This document shows, piece after piece, positions 33,861 through 48,490 of a DNA stretch of 64,000 nt. The stretch covers positions 93,531,990 to 93,595,989 of the forward strand of contig NC_066315.1 in assembly GCF_022539315.1 (NCBI RefSeq), in the 5' to 3' direction. The position numbers were made by a program, and so were the translations under genes. Every line of letters starts with the position of its first letter. Position 1 is the first letter of the stretch. Under the pieces are notes generated by a model. The model was not told where the DNA came from. It did no database searches and was given only the letters and a program-made list of their open reading frames with translations. This DNA comes from Serinus canaria (lineage: Eukaryota; Chordata; Aves; Passeriformes; Fringillidae).

Positions 33861-36800
33861 TTTCCCCTCTCCCACTTCTTTTTTTCCCCCTTCTTCCCTT
33901 TTAAAGGAATTTGCTGCCTGTGGTAAACAAGCCTCCTCGAGGCTCCCCGTGGTGTGCGTGGTGTCTGGCGGCTGGAGCAGGAGACATTTCCACAACTGCT
34001 ACCCTTTCAGCTGAATGTGGCCATGCAGTAGGTGGCCAAATCTGTTTGGCTTTCACCGAGATCTGTGAATTCCCTGCATCCAACCAACTTGTCAAATTAA
34101 AACCTTGCCTGCTCTGTGCTGGAGAACAGACGTGCGATGGAAGCTTCTTGCACTCTAGCCCTTTGTCACCAGCACGCTGAGCTCCCAACATCTGCTCGCT
34201 GGACTCGGCTTTTGCACCTTGTTCATTTATAATGCAGTAAACCTCAGCTTCCACAGCACAGGACTTAACGTGCTCCTGGTTTAAAAAAAAAGAAATTCAG
34301 AAAAAGGAACATCCAGAGAGGAGGAGAAGAGAAATTGAGGTTCTAATATATATGTTCCTCACCGATTTGGGAATAAACATATTTTTAAGTGAGAAGTTTG
34401 TTGGATTGTACTTTTTTATCCTGGTAATGCTTTCTTGTACAGTGAATTGTTGACTTTTTTCCCATGCTTTAGATTTATTAGACATGTGTCAAGTTGTCAG
34501 CCTCCTACCGCTTGCATTTGTGTCCACCTTGCAAACAGCAGGGAAAAATATTTTTTTCCCTTCTCTCTCTCTCTTTCTCTCTCTCCTATGAATGTTCACT
34601 TCTTGGCAGCTCTGAAACAAATTTTGAACAGTTGCTGTTCCTATTGATAGCAGTAGTTTGATGTTAGAAAAAGGGGGTTTATTTTCCCCAAGTTTCTGAC
34701 ATATACTGGCATATCATCTCACATCCTACCCTGATGCATCAAAACTAAAGCAAACCAAACCAAGGGAAAAAAAAAAAAAAAAGGCAGAAAGAGGGGGAGG
34801 GCATAAACCAGCATGTTCACACAGCTCCTGAGCCACCGAAGAACACCCGCCCATCTGTTCACCATTTCAGTCCCTTTGTTCTATCTTTATTATATGTATT
34901 CCTCAATAAAATGAACTCCTGCTACTTTGACGACATTTCAACACATGCCTCCTAGACTGTGTTTGAACTGTCTGTGAGGATCTCCTCGCTCCCCTCCTCT
35001 CACTTGCCATCAACAGCTGAGCCGAGGAGATACCTGCCAGACAAGGCAAGCCGGGGGAAGGAAGACTCCAAGGCAGTGACCAGCTCCCCGTGGCACAACC
35101 AGAGTCCCCAGGAAATAGTTCCAGGTGGGGAATCCTGTGGAGACAGCCCCACATACTGAGAATGACACACCATGTGTTACATGTTTGCTGCCATTGGAAT
35201 GACATCCATGGCAAGGTGCCCCTGTCAGAGGCAGAGCTCTCTTTCAGCCCTACAGAATGTAGATTTTGTATTTTGAAACCAGCTACAGATGCTCACTCTT
35301 GCACACCAAAATTCTCGTATCTAACTTTTCAGATGGCTAAATTTTACCCACAACTGCCCCTAGCTTTTAGCACTTTCTTTTCTTTGCTGACTTGTCTCCT
35401 TCTGTTTCAGCCATGAAATCTCGCAAATATTAAAATGTCCTGCAGGAAGAACAGGTCTGAGATCTTAGCTCCCCATCTGGTTACTTGGTTACCTCCCTCT
35501 TTTGCCATGCAACTGCATTCCTCAAAACAGATCATCTAATGACAGAGGATCTTCAATGACATGGAAACGTCATTTTTGCAGGTTACTGCCTCCCAGGTGT
35601 CTCCTGTTGAGGAGAAACTGGAAATGGGGGAAATAGGGCACCCCAATATGCTTTGCTTTGGTTCCTGTAACAGCAGAAGGAGAATTCAAGTCATTCAAGT
35701 CATTATCAGAAAACCCAGGCTTCAGTGGCTTAGCTGCAGAATGTTTATCATTAGGTCAGCCAGGAGGGGCTACTGCCAGAAGAAAACACCCCAAACTACC
35801 CTATCAGTTTGTTGGCCAGGGAGAAATAGCCCTTCAACCAAGGACTGCTGCTGGCATTACTCTGTCTGGTGCCTGGGCTCAACAGCCTCTCACACCATGC
35901 CAGTGGCACCTTATCCAGCAGTGCCAGGTACCCTCTCAACCCCAGGGACACCAGTGCAATGGTGTATGACTAAGCCACCTCTGTTCCCATGCAGATCTTC
36001 CTGCCCATGAGCAAACAACCACTTAAGGAAACTTTGCACTGTGCATGTCCCCAGAGCAGTGCAAACCACAGAGCAAATGGAAATTGCTCCTATCCAAACA
36101 CTCTTCCACACCTGGCATTTCATTACACTGCAGAAATGTAGCTCCAGAGGCACGGGTAGCACTTCCCTTCCATCCAGAAGCACTTTGCACCCTCTGCCTA
36201 ATGTCTTACAGCAGTAGCAGCTGTCTGGGGGTAGAGAGGACATGCCCATTTGTTTAGCTACAATTAACATTCATCTGCTGTAATGATTCATCGGGTGATA
36301 AAGCAGTGATGAAATGTAACTTTCAGGCTCATCAGAATGCATCACCTTCTATGTGGCAAGTCAGAAATTCCTGCCACAAGAGAATCCTAGGCTGGTGGCG
36401 TTTTCCATCCCTAGAGGCACATTCCTCCTCTTCCCAAACGCAAAAGCCTGGAAATGCCATTGCTGTGCTGACAGAAGGATTCATGCAGCATCTCTGTTTT
36501 CACTGCAGCTGAATTCACTCCTGCTGTAGGTTCAGCCTGTGTGGAATATTATGAACATCTCCACATGTACATTACACCCCAACTCATTGGCTGCTATTTG
36601 CTCTGGAGACTAAACATTCGATCTGCCAGCAATCACATTATCGTGCCAGCCAAAATGCAAACCTGAACCATATGGGCAGAAGAGGGACCCATTGCTTCCA
36701 CACTGCTGTCTCTATTCTTATCCCTCCAGTTCCCTGATGTTGAAACAGACCATCTATTTCCTCTGAATATTATGAAGCAGAGTAAGAAAGGAACTAGTTG

Positions 36801-37390
36801 AGAAAATTACTTTGTTTATTAAAAAATAAAAAGTCTCTATGAAAAATGTTTACCTACTGTTTACTCACCAAACATAAGGTTTTGTGCACAGGCACAGAAA
36901 AATGCAATGAAATAAATACAAGACATTTAGAAATCTGTGCTGCGGATTTTGCCAAAAATGGAGCAGCAGAAGCTCACCCTGCCTGAGGGAATGACTGACT
37001 GGCTGAGGATGCATCCTATCGGAGCAAGCCGAGTTTAGGGCAAGCAACAGGGCAGACAAAGGGAAAGGTAAAATATCTGTCATAGTGGAGAAAATACAGT
37101 TTCATTAAGCTGGAGCTCATATCACTTTAAATTCGCAGCTGGACTTTCAAAGTCAGCCTCTGCAGCTCCCGGCGCACTTCTGCACACGCTGCTTGAAATC
37201 CCAAGGTGCAGAAGGTAGCACAGAGCCCAGCCCTGGCTTCTGTCGTGTCCTGTTTATTTCCATAAGTAGCGCTCATAGGTAGCTGGAATAAGTGCTGGGC
37301 CCTGGCACGCTGGGCCATGCTTTGCTGTAGCACAGGGCATACCAGCTGCTAGGGAAATCCTGGGGAAAATGGGGGCCTGCTGCCAAATGG
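33861..37390. other. Intergenic, no gene recognised
   Basis: Mixed sequence. 33900-34260 is somewhat GC-richer, with a FOX-like GTAAACAAG at about 33921. 36230-36330 and 36590-36670 are enhancer-like AT-rich stretches. An A18 run lies near 34769. No open frame has recognisable protein features. Confidence 0.5.
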
Positions 37391-37394
37391 GATG

Positions 37395-39030
37395 GGGCCC
37401 GTGCAACAAAGAACACTGAAAAGGCCAAGGTAACCAATGCCTTCTTCACATCAGGTTTTGGTTTTTTTTACCTTGGAAGGCCTGGAACAAGGAAGTTGAG
37501 TGTAGTTTAGGAACTACTTGGTGTAGTTTAGGGGACATTTAAAGGAACTGGTTGGACACAATTCCATGGGCCCTTATGGGATGCACCAAAGAGTTGTTGG
37601 ATGTCTTTGCAAGGTTGCTCTTAATTATCTTGGAAAGGCCATGGTGATCAAGGGGGGTGTTCCTGAGCACTGGAAGATAGCAAATGTCACTCCTGTCTTC
37701 AAGAAGGGCAAGAAGAATCCAAGAAGCTACAGCCTCACCTTGATCCCGGGAAAGGTGATGGAGCAGCTAATCCTGAAAACTGTTTCCAGACACTTGAAAG
37801 ATAGGTGATCAGCAGCAGTCAGCACAGATTTATCAAAGGCAAATTGTGTCTGACCAACCTGATGGCCTTCCATGATGAGATGGAAAGCTTGTGGGTGAGG
37901 GCAGAGCCATGGATGTGCTTTTTCTTAGTAAGACTTTTGACATTGTCTCTTTTCAATGTCTTCACAGACAACCTGGTGATGTATGGGTTAAATATATGAG
38001 ACAGTGAGGTGATTTGAAAGCTGGCTGAAGCACTGGGCTCAAAAGAGATGTGATCAGCAGCCTGAAGTCAGTCCCTAGTCACTAGCCAACTCCAGTGCTA
38101 ACACTGGGACCAGCACTGTGTAACCCTCTCATTGATGACTGACAACAGATTCAGCAAATTCACAGATGGCACATAACTGGGAGAACTGGGTGGAAGGCTG
38201 GATGGTTGTGCTGCTGTTCAGGGCAGGCTGAGAGCAAACCTTGACAGGCTGTAGAAATGAGTCAATGGGAAACCCGTGAAGTTCAACCAAGGGAAAAACA
38301 AAGTCATCCCACGTGCCAGTACACCTTGGCCACTGACCATCTAAGAAAACAGCTTGGAAGAAAGGATCCATGGAACCCTGGTGAACAAATTGACTATGAG
38401 CCAGCAATGCAGCCTTGCAGCAAAGAAGGCCAGCAGCATCCTGGGATGCACCAAGAAGAGTTCAGGCAGCTGGTGGAAAGGGGATGATCCTTCCCCTCTA
38501 CTGAGCGCTAGTGAGGAGACATCATCTGGAGTTCTGTGTCCAGTCCTGGGATCCCCAGTGCAAGAGAGACAAGGATATAGAGGAGTTTGAGTGCAGTGAA
38601 GGGTCACTAAGGTAGATTAAGGACTCAAAGCATTTGGCATGTGAGTAGAGGCTAAGAGAGGTGGCCCTGTTCAGCCCAGAGAAGAAGAGGCTCAGGGGAA
38701 GTCTTATCAATGTGTACAAATCCAGTACTGGGATTAAAGCAGAAAGAGCTAGGTTCTTCACAGTGGTGTCCAGTGATGGGACAAGAGGCAATGGGACAAA
38801 CTGAAACACTTATTAGGAAATTCCACCTAAATTTTAAAAAATCTATTTTTCTCTTGTGACAGCAATCAAACACTGGCACAAGTTGCCAAGAGAAGTTGTC
38901 AGGTCTGCATCCTTGGAGACACTCAAAACTCAAGTGGACTTGAGCCTGAGGAGCTGACCCTGACTGAGCAGGGTGTTATAAAACCTGATCTCCAGAATCG
39001 CCTTCCACCCTAAGATGTTCTGTGATCTTC
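37395..39030 (+). mobile_element. CR1 LINE, about 1.6 kb, decayed, with reverse-transcriptase remnants
   Basis: The left half encodes recognisable CR1 reverse-transcriptase pieces. One frame (37641-37808) gives VPEHWKIANVTPVFKKGKKN and then a PGKVMEQLI-type segment. A second frame from 37805 gives SSSQHRFIKGKLCLTNLMAF, as expected for the next RT block. The catalytic domain downstream is lost to frameshifts and stops. The right half carries the ORF2 tail and 3' UTR, ending with TGATCTCCAGAATCGCCTTC and an ATGTTCTGTGATCTT tail. It is 5'-truncated and inactive. Confidence 0.88.
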
Positions 39031-40062
39031 TCAACTTGCAGCTTTCCAGGGGCATAGAAAATACAAATCTACAAGATACACGATTGATCCAGGCCAGCTT
39101 CTGGAAGTGACTCTTAGCAGGTTCACCAAAAGCTTAATATTCATCATAAATGCAGAACTGAGGACTTGTCTGGTAATATCCAGACTCTCAGGTCTTCACA
39201 AATCTTTAGAGAAAGTTGAACCTTAAAACCTTACGAGTATCTGGGCCTTGGAGTGTGGTCAACACTTCCTCATGGTTTGAGCTCTGAATCAGGGACTCTC
39301 TTAATGATCATTTCCTTGGCAGTGGGGTGGGAGGGAGGAACACTGGAGGAGAGCTGCAATCTTTCTGTTTAAAGCAGGTAAAAATTAATGCCAATCAGGT
39401 AATGCAGATGTATGCACGCACCACGAACAGAGAGACAAGTTCTTCCTCTGTACACAGAGCTTAAATTACTTGTTGCAGTATTTGAAAAACAAGTGAGACA
39501 TATCTCAGACTCAGGAGATATTCTTGAAAACAGGCAAAATTGATTTTTTGTTCCATATTCGCTGCCAGATATTGCACAGTTACATGGCAATATGCAGATA
39601 GAAGACAATGTGCATCTTATCTTGCCAGAGATAGATTCCACACTGGCTTTAAAGGAATAAATCATTAATTTTAATCATGGATTTTCTGTTTACAAAGAAA
39701 CATTTAAAAATATTTCACTCCCAGCTCAGCAGAAAGAAAGACCTTTTAATATATATCAGTGAATCTGATAAATTCCTCTATGCACATAAGCATTATTTTA
39801 ATCAGTTGGATTTTATTTTCTTGTTTTTTATTTAAATCAGTGGTAGTTTTTCTAATGGCACATTTTAGACAAATACATAAGATTTTAGGAGAAATTAGAA
39901 GACAAACAACATTTCTCCCTCTTTTCTACATGTAATGATGTACTTTGAAGCTCTGGTGAGCAGGAAATGGGATTCCAGCTGGTGCCAGCTGCCACCAAGG
40001 TTCTGCACAGAAATGCTGTTCAGCACCTGTGGAGCCTTAATATTGATTCAGGAGACCCCAAG
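39031..40062. other. Intergenic, nothing recognised
   Basis: AT-rich unique sequence between a CR1 copy and a trinucleotide microsatellite. No exon or repeat identified. Confidence 0.5.
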
Positions 40063-40233
<171 letters not shown>

Positions 40234-42129
40234 GCTGGCCCCCAAATTTTTCATTATTTACAGCATCTATTGTTCCCTGATGGCAAAAAGTAACCTTCTG
40301 TGGTTGGGATGTCACAAAATGTCCAGAACCTGGAATGGTGGAATACTGACATAAGTCCAGACTTCTAAAACTGACCAAGTGATAGTAAGAAAAATGTAGC
40401 AATGAGGACCAAGAAGGATGTTGTCCCAGAGGTAGGCTGGTGCAACATTATTAAGTCCTAGAACAAATCCAGAGCTGAGGACTTCTGGAGATGAGCTATG
40501 GGTATGGATTGACAAAATGACAGTCAATTTGCAAAGCAGTTTTCTAGAAACAGCCAAACAGATCCATGTGGCTTTGAATTCAAACCAGCCTAAAAGCCTG
40601 AGGGACAGGTTAAGAATAAGGTTTAATCAGATATCCTTTCTCATGAAAAAAATTAAAGAAGCTGAAATCTGAGGTCCATGGCTTGGATCTTTCTATTATT
40701 TTAACTAAAACTAATCAGTTTGCAACCTCCTACATGCTTATTTCATTGCCAGAATCTGACTGGGAACATTAGACTAAGTGAATCAGACTGCTTGGTGATT
40801 ATCCAGCTGGAACACTGTATTTCTCTCTTGTTGCCATCTCTGTAGTTTAGTGGTCTTAAGACGATGCATGCGGTCCCTCTTAGGATCCACAGAAAGGGCA
40901 TTTTTAGAATGAGGCAGTTGGAGGTAGGGGCAAGAGAGGAGTAGATGACACTCTTGAAATACTGTTCCTCTGCAGCAGGAATCCAAAAGAGTTCATAAAG
41001 CAAGTAATCACTCCTCTAGCTAAACAAATTTCTAGTATTTGATTGATGCTCAGATTCACAGAGCTGAGAAAGACAAGTAAACAAGTCAATTCCCTGACTC
41101 ATCATGTGATGTCTCTGAGTATCACATAAAATGCTAATGATTAAGTTAATTTAGTAAATATAATCAAGAAGTCCACCTTTATCTATTACTAACAATTCTG
41201 TTATTCATTAGCTTTTTACCTCTCACAGTTATGAAACATTGCTCTTAGTTTTTTTAAAAAAAACTGTTAACTAGAACAAGGGTTAAGAAGAGGCAAAGCA
41301 AAGGACCACCCATGATAAAAGGCTTTGAAGATTTCCTCCAGATGAATTCTAGCAACTAAGAAAACTTCTGACAGTTTCTAATTTAGACAGTCATTTGTGA
41401 GAAATGAAAAAACACCTGGTGAACAAAGTTAACTGGCTGAATGACTGCTCAGAAGAAAAAAAAACCCAAAAATGAAACTTACCAAAAAAAAAAAAAAAAA
41501 CAACCCACAAAAATTTGCTTACCCCAGATTTTGCCTCTGTTTCAATTTTGTTGTCCAAAAGAAAGGAAAGCAGTGCTTACTTTCAGGCCAGATAAACAGC
41601 ACTCTGAAAACCCTCTGCTGTGATTGAGATATTCCCACTTGCTTTCCACTACATGATTAAACCCTGTTTCAGCAAATATTCCAGAAAATTGCATAACTAC
41701 TTAGACTATTAAAAAAAAGCAAACCAAAAACCTAAGAGCAAAAGCTTTGTGAGCACAGTCAAAATAAATTAGCTTACCAATTATTCAATTAATATCATAT
41801 TACTTTAATTAATTAGCATTCTTCTGTGGGAAGGAGAGACAGCCTCCCTGATTAAAAGCCTTTATACTGCACAGAAAATGTATAGGCATGTCACTGCTCA
41901 CAATCCTCTCGAATTTGGAACCTAATAAAATTCCTTCATTGTCTCTTAGCCTTTTGAATTAGGTTGGGAATATCCACTTGTGGACATTTGTGGCAACACA
42001 GAGATGTCTGGACAACATCTGAAGATCTCAGATTGCTGGAGAATACAGCCCATGTCTGTCTGAGGGATCATTTAGGTGGAAGCAGCTAGATGAAAAGAAT
42101 GTTGCTGGCCATTTATGTATGTGGGAGAC

Positions 42130-42620
42130 AAATTTACACAGAGCTCACATCAACTTTATTGTTTGGATTTTTCCTTTACAGGCAGATTAAAATGGAAGTA
42201 TTGCTTGGCTTGAAACAAGAGACTCAGTAAACACATCCCTCAAAATTTTCATTCTTAATGTATCAGTAACATTTCAGTTCATTACAGTGTTATTAGTCAG
42301 TCTTCATAAAAGAGCTATGCATCTTTATTAAAAATGGAAGTTCACATCATTTTATGTTCCCATAAAAATGGGTGGTGGTAGCTTTGATTAATTTCTTCAC
42401 GTACAATGAACTTTACAGCAAATTGGACAGTGTAATTCAATTCCTATTTCTGTGGATTTTTTTTTGTTGGTGGAAAATTGATATAATTCATATGTAATCG
42501 TATTGCCTTTGCAAGAGATATTTAAGAAATAATATCCTGAGGTAATGATTGCATGGCTTAATTATTAATACCATACTTTCAGGCACGACAGTGTGCACTC
42601 CTTTTATCAAGCTTGGCTTC
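42130..42620. promoter_or_regulatory. Candidate conserved non-coding enhancer, about 0.5 kb
   Basis: Long unique AT-rich stretch with many homeodomain words: TTGATTAATTT (42384-42394), TAATGATTGCATGG (42543-42556) and TTAATTATTAATA (42558-42570). It also holds a palindrome CCCAT(AAAA)ATGGG at 42359-42372. The density of TF-like words and absence of repeats resemble a developmental enhancer. Confidence 0.35.
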
Positions 42621-43351
42621 TATCAAAAAAAATATTTCCCCTATCTCTAGTTTGTTACTTGCTGTAAGGTGTTTCTGAATTTTACACATACACACATGTG
42701 GGTGTGCATGGAGTCAGAGTACCTGATATTGGTGTGCTTCTCTTCAGAGGAAGCTTTAATTTTGGAAAGGGTGGATGACTAAAAGATAAAAAGAAGGCCA
42801 ACTCAGTAGCAGAGCAGAATTATATGCACAGATTTCAAATAAGATGGGAAGGCAAATTTGAAACTGTGTGTCGGAAAAGGTGATTTTCTGGGTTAGGATA
42901 ATTACTGAATCTCTAAGGAAGTTTAACTGGCCACAAATGGACCATGCTAGGAAATCTAAGGGGACAGTCCAGCATCACCAGAAGGTCTAGAAGATCCAGT
43001 GTTCTCTTTTGCTATATGAGAGGTCTGGTCACGTCTTTCTAATAATCAGATTATCCAAGTGTGCTGGGTAATCTTTAGAGATGACTATTGCTGCATTTAC
43101 AGTTTTGCCTTGAGGGGTGGAAGAAAACTCTTCATCTGGTCAGAGACAATATAATATATCATTATTTCTCTGTTACTTTATGCTTAAGCCTCTGCTGGCA
43201 TTGAAAATTGCTTTCCTCTACTTCTCTCTTATCTTTCTTTAATCACTTCCTGAGACCAATGCACTGAAATGAGGGAAACTTCAAACTGTACCAGCCACAC
43301 ATACAATATGTGCTCACAGGTGATGTTTGGAAGTGATGCTTTGCTATTACT

Positions 43352-43389
43352 CTTTGTCTTCATTCTAAGGCTTTGTCTTCATTCTAAGG
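43352..43389 (+). repeat. Perfect 19-bp tandem duplication
   Basis: CTTTGTCTTCATTCTAAGG occurs twice without a mismatch or gap (43352-43370 and 43371-43389). Perfect identity implies a recent event. Confidence 0.95.
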
Positions 43390-46300
43390 CAAACCCCTTC
43401 AGACAAACCTCCTTTGCAAAACTGTGGACCATAGCTACTATTTTACTGAAGACAAAGGCCTTCCCAGCATAATTTGATAATCTTTTGTTGGTGTTAACCA
43501 CCACAGCTGGACCCATTCTGCACTTAGACCATAGAAAATCCAGGGAACACATTTACTGAAGTTCAAATCAAAGAAAGAAGTACCTACTCAGATTACCATC
43601 AAACATACTTCATTAAATGAGTTGATGTGACAACCTCTGACTGCAAAGGCTCTTTTTTAGTACAATGGATATAATTTCCATGTAGCAGTCAATCCCAGGA
43701 GATCTTATCAGGACATTTCCCTTACTTGTCTTTTTTTCATCCAATAAAACATTTGGGTGAAGAGGCAGTCCCACAATGTTCTGGGCATTGGTGGTGAACC
43801 TACAGATAGAACAAAAAAATGTAAGAAACTGTCCTACCCAGACTCAAAATACTCTGTTAGAATGGTGATCTAAAAGAACACCTATCAATCCTTGCTTATC
43901 AAAACTAAATGGAGAAAAAAAACAGAATTTCAGACAGACAAATGCTAAATCATGCTCTCGTTTACAGATCAGTATTGACAATTGTAAATGAACCTAAAAA
44001 CCTAAAATTAGAAAGTAAGATGTTGCTTGGAGAACAAATATTTTCAGTTCAGTGTGTGACAGAAGTCTAGTTCTTGGGACTGCTGATTTCTAAGTAATCT
44101 TACAGGGGTGGGTTTAGGCAGAATAGCTCACAGTAGTAGTAGGTGGAAAGGTTATTTCCAGCCTTCATCCCCTAAGAGTGGCATGCTGGTTAACCACACT
44201 CAGAAAAACAGGGTAGAAGGGAATGAGAATTTTAATGCTCTGGAGCTCCCAACAGGCCAGTCCCACATGAGTAACTTTAATTTCTGTTGGACATTTGTGG
44301 AGCCTCTCCTCAGCAGCAACGCTCTGCATGTCTAAATAGCACAGAGCTGAATGCAGGTGTGAAGAGATCTTCCATCAGTCCCTTTGCTTCACCTGGTCTT
44401 CAGATCACAGTTATTAAGAAGCTTATTGAGCTAACTAGAAAACACTCATGAATAAATGGTACAACTCAAAGAGATGCATTTATAATATTCATAGTAGTTT
44501 ATCTTATATACTTATTTCATATTCCACCTGATTGTGTTTTAAATTTATATAAGTTTCTGTGTTCAGATATAAGCTAGTAAGCAGAAAACTATAAAATTGT
44601 GACTGTGCTAGAACTAAGAAATAAAGAAATATATATGCTCGCCTTCAAAGTATCACTCTGGTACAGTTTACTATTACATTTTGTTCTTCTGAGAGAGACT
44701 CTAAGTAGCAAAATGCCAGGCAATGCCCAGAACATCATATTTAAAGAAAACACAACCATTTCTCTTGTGCATACTGGAATTTTGCAGTTTGAGGAAATCT
44801 TTTATTATTTCAAGATAGCAATTCTCAGTTTCAGTTCAAAAGGATTTTTTTTTTATGCTGGCATATTATTCAAAATATTTAAAATAAGGGTATTCAAAGT
44901 CTTTATTGTCCACATGAGATCCCAACAGCTCACTTGCTCTTCCTAAAGACTTCCTGATGCTTTCAAAGCAAAAATCTTTCAGCCTGAGTCCAGGGACATC
45001 TGGGGCTTGTGAACTACTTCCAACGAGACTTCAGGAGGTATAGAAGAAAAGCAAACCAGTTGTGGAGAGACTTTAATTCACTCTATAGGTCCCAAGCCTC
45101 TACTGAGTGTTTGAAGGATGTTGAAACCCACAACTAGTTCAGGTAAGTGTAATTTAGGCCTCCTTCTTTCCTTGCTTACATCAGAGTAAACTAAAAATAG
45201 TTCCCTTTAAGCCAGCTGGTGTTGTCACTTTGTGGCGCAACATTTTAGGGCAGCATCACACCATGCTAACAAATCACAGATAAGGCTCCTCACACCAGAT
45301 AAGGCTATTAGTCTGCAGCTGAATATTGGCCAGTTCTTGTTGTTTTAGAAGAAAATTGCTGCTTGTTCAATGCTGCTGAGGGAAGACATTCCTTCCAGTT
45401 TCCTGGGGTAATCTTCTTATGTCAGAGGCAGAATAAATGATTAATTTTTGGTAACTGTTCTTCTTCAAATGTCCTGACTCTTCCACTCATTATGGCCCTG
45501 AGTCAGCAAGGTACTTAAGCACACAAACAATCCACACTGCTGCTGGGGTTTCTAATGTTCTGCATGTGTGAGGTCTTTCAAGAATCAGTTTCTGAGTAGC
45601 CTTTAAATCCAGTTATAAAAGTGTGAGTGGAAATGCCCACACAGCAGCTCAGTGTCACTATTACAATGTGGGCCATACAAGCACAGTGCAATGAAAGCAC
45701 ATGCCAACTTTGTTCTTGACATGTGCTATTTTGTAATCAACCTAGATCTGACAAAATGTGGCTGTACTGACCATTTTACATGTGGGTGATGCACCCCAAC
45801 AAATTAAATCATTTGAATTCCTTGAGATCCTTCCACCAATGACAGTGATGGTAAAAACCTACATACTTAAAATAACAAAACTGTTGTATGGTCACAGCAG
45901 AGCACTGATCCTGAATTTGGTACATGACAATAAGCAAATAAATTGGCAAAAACATAATTACACCAGATCAGGAGGAGCTAAGTTCAGAGGACTCTTGAGG
46001 CAGCATAGTGTCTCCATTGTGAGAACTCTGTAAGGGAGAGCTCTTTAAAACACAACACCCTAAGCGAGCTGCCTAATAAGACAACAGGCAAACAAATATG
46101 ATTCACATCGAAAGAGGTACAGAACAGAGACAGATGAACTGGGAAAACCAGGTAAGGCATTGGAAGAAATCTTTAACTTGTACACAATGGACTGCTTCAC
46201 TTTGCTAGGAGGCAAAAAATGAGCAGCTGTGGGAACTTCTTTGTTATTAGCACTGTTTCAGAAGCCGTTTTCAGAGTCCAGCTGTAAATTGGATATAAGC

Positions 46301-48490
46301 ACTTGCCAAATGCAAGGGGAGTGGTTTCCACTTTGGTCTTTGTGTTTATTGTTTCTGCACTGGCAACAGAATTGAATTCATAGCAGCAGCAAAACAAAGA
46401 CAGCTCTGAGTTATACTGCAATTCACTGCTGGAGATTTATGAATATTATTTTCCCGTAAAACCCAGCATTTTTCGCTTTACTACTTGTAACCTGTAAGTG
46501 GCATAAAACTGTGTACCTAGCAGGATTTCCTATTGCAGTGAGTGCCAAACACCAGTGTAAGAACTGCACTACATGCACATGTGGTTATAGACTATGCATA
46601 AATTGTGCCTTTATGTTTAACTTGTCTAATCAGCTCACCATATCAAAACTTAATAAGTAGCTGCTTCTCATTTAAAGGTCTAGTAAAACTTCAATTACTA
46701 TGGCTGTAAGATGCCTTGTTTCGAAAAGAGCATTAAATAGTTTTATAGATATGGTTAGAAGATCTTGTGTAGTTGTTTTTATGAAAGTGAATGAGTTCAT
46801 TAATAATAGGAGTCAGAGACAGAAATACAAGTTGGGAGTGGGTGAAGTATCCTGCCTTTGCATCCCTTCCTCACAGGTTTTCCTTGAAGAGCAAGTCACT
46901 TCTGCCTCCATACTGATGACCAGGCATGGCTAGACCCCAATAATACACCCAGAGGTGATGCTTTGTGAGCCACCCTTCCTCTCAGGGACAGCACTAAAGG
47001 GCCTGATTTACCATTTCTACCTGGTTTTCCACCATGAAAAAATAAATTGTCTCTGGTGCAGTTACTCTGGATTTAATTCAAAACCATGACCTGAAGCCTC
47101 TTTGTGTGAGAGTATATTAAGAAAAGGAAAAAAAAAAGTGTCTTATTCTACTCATGACTATATGAGAGCAATGAGAGGTGCATCCCACCCTCTGTGCTGA
47201 GGGCTTGGCATTGCTCTCCAGCCATGGTAGCTGCAAGCAAGGCAGGTGATTGGGCAATGAGCTTATCAGGGGACACGGAGCAGAGGTTCTCACTGCTCCA
47301 CCATGCAGCTGTCTCCATAGGCACCTGGGATCTTCCCATCAGCTTCAATGGATTCTGGTCCTGATCCCAGGGAGACCAATCTTTATTTTCTTTCCCTAAA
47401 ATTTGGCAAATTAGTACCCTACCTAATCAGGATTCAAGCTTCCATGTCACTTCCTCTTCCAGCAACCAGAAAATCCTGCAGGGAACTTGAATCTAACACA
47501 GAGCCCAGAGCAGAAAATTTCTTGCCTATAGTATGCACCAAGAGGAAAACATCATTTTAGATGCTGGCACCCTAAGTTAGATTTCTCTGTATCTCTGCAA
47601 GCGCTGTTGGCCAAATCTGTACTTTTTTTTTTCAAATATATTTTTTGAAAAAGGAAATCTCAGATTTACTGTAAATGCAGACGAGGAAGGCAAGAGCAGA
47701 TGGGAAATGTTTAAGTTACAAACCTAAGGGAAGATTTTTCATACAAAACTCTTCAACTGCAGCTCTTAAAATAAAGAAAGATTTTCTGTTTTCCACAGTG
47801 ACTCACTAAACCTTTATTTAGACAGTTGGTAAAAACACCACATCACATAATTCACTGTTTCTTTTTTTTTTAGCTTCCCCCCCCCTTTTTGCTCAGCTGC
47901 AGTTTTAGAATGATGATGGTTTTTTCCTTTTAAAATGAGGCAGGAATCTACATGAAGACATTTTGCCTTTTACTTTTTTGTTGGCAATCTAAATATAGTT
48001 TGGAGTGGCTAATATTCCTGTTCAGACCCACAGCACAGCACCCTCTGTTGCGCATATTAAGTAGGAGGATTAGAATCTTTGTGGGGGTTTTGTTCATTTT
48101 GTGGTAGACATTTTTCAGAGATGAGTTTTCACAGTCATTCAGAAATTCAAAACCAAAAAGCAGGACCCAAAACATAATGATTTGGAATAAAGAGTTCATC
48201 TTACCCATTAAGTGAGTTTCTCACTGTGCTGATTGCAGGAGGTCTAACTATTTGCGGAGCTGGACAACTTGTTTTCCACATAAGTGGCTCATGACACTTA
48301 ATTTGTCTTCAGAAAGGCTGCAAGTTGCATATTTGCTGCTGTTTGCTCTCAACCAACATGCTGCTGGGTGATCATGAACACCCTTGTTTACCACTAAATC
48401 CAGCGGCAACTGAAAGTACTCAAATTTTGAGTCAGCACTTAAAACCATCAGTGGAACTTCATGGAGGGCAATGGAAGTTTCTCCCAGCAC

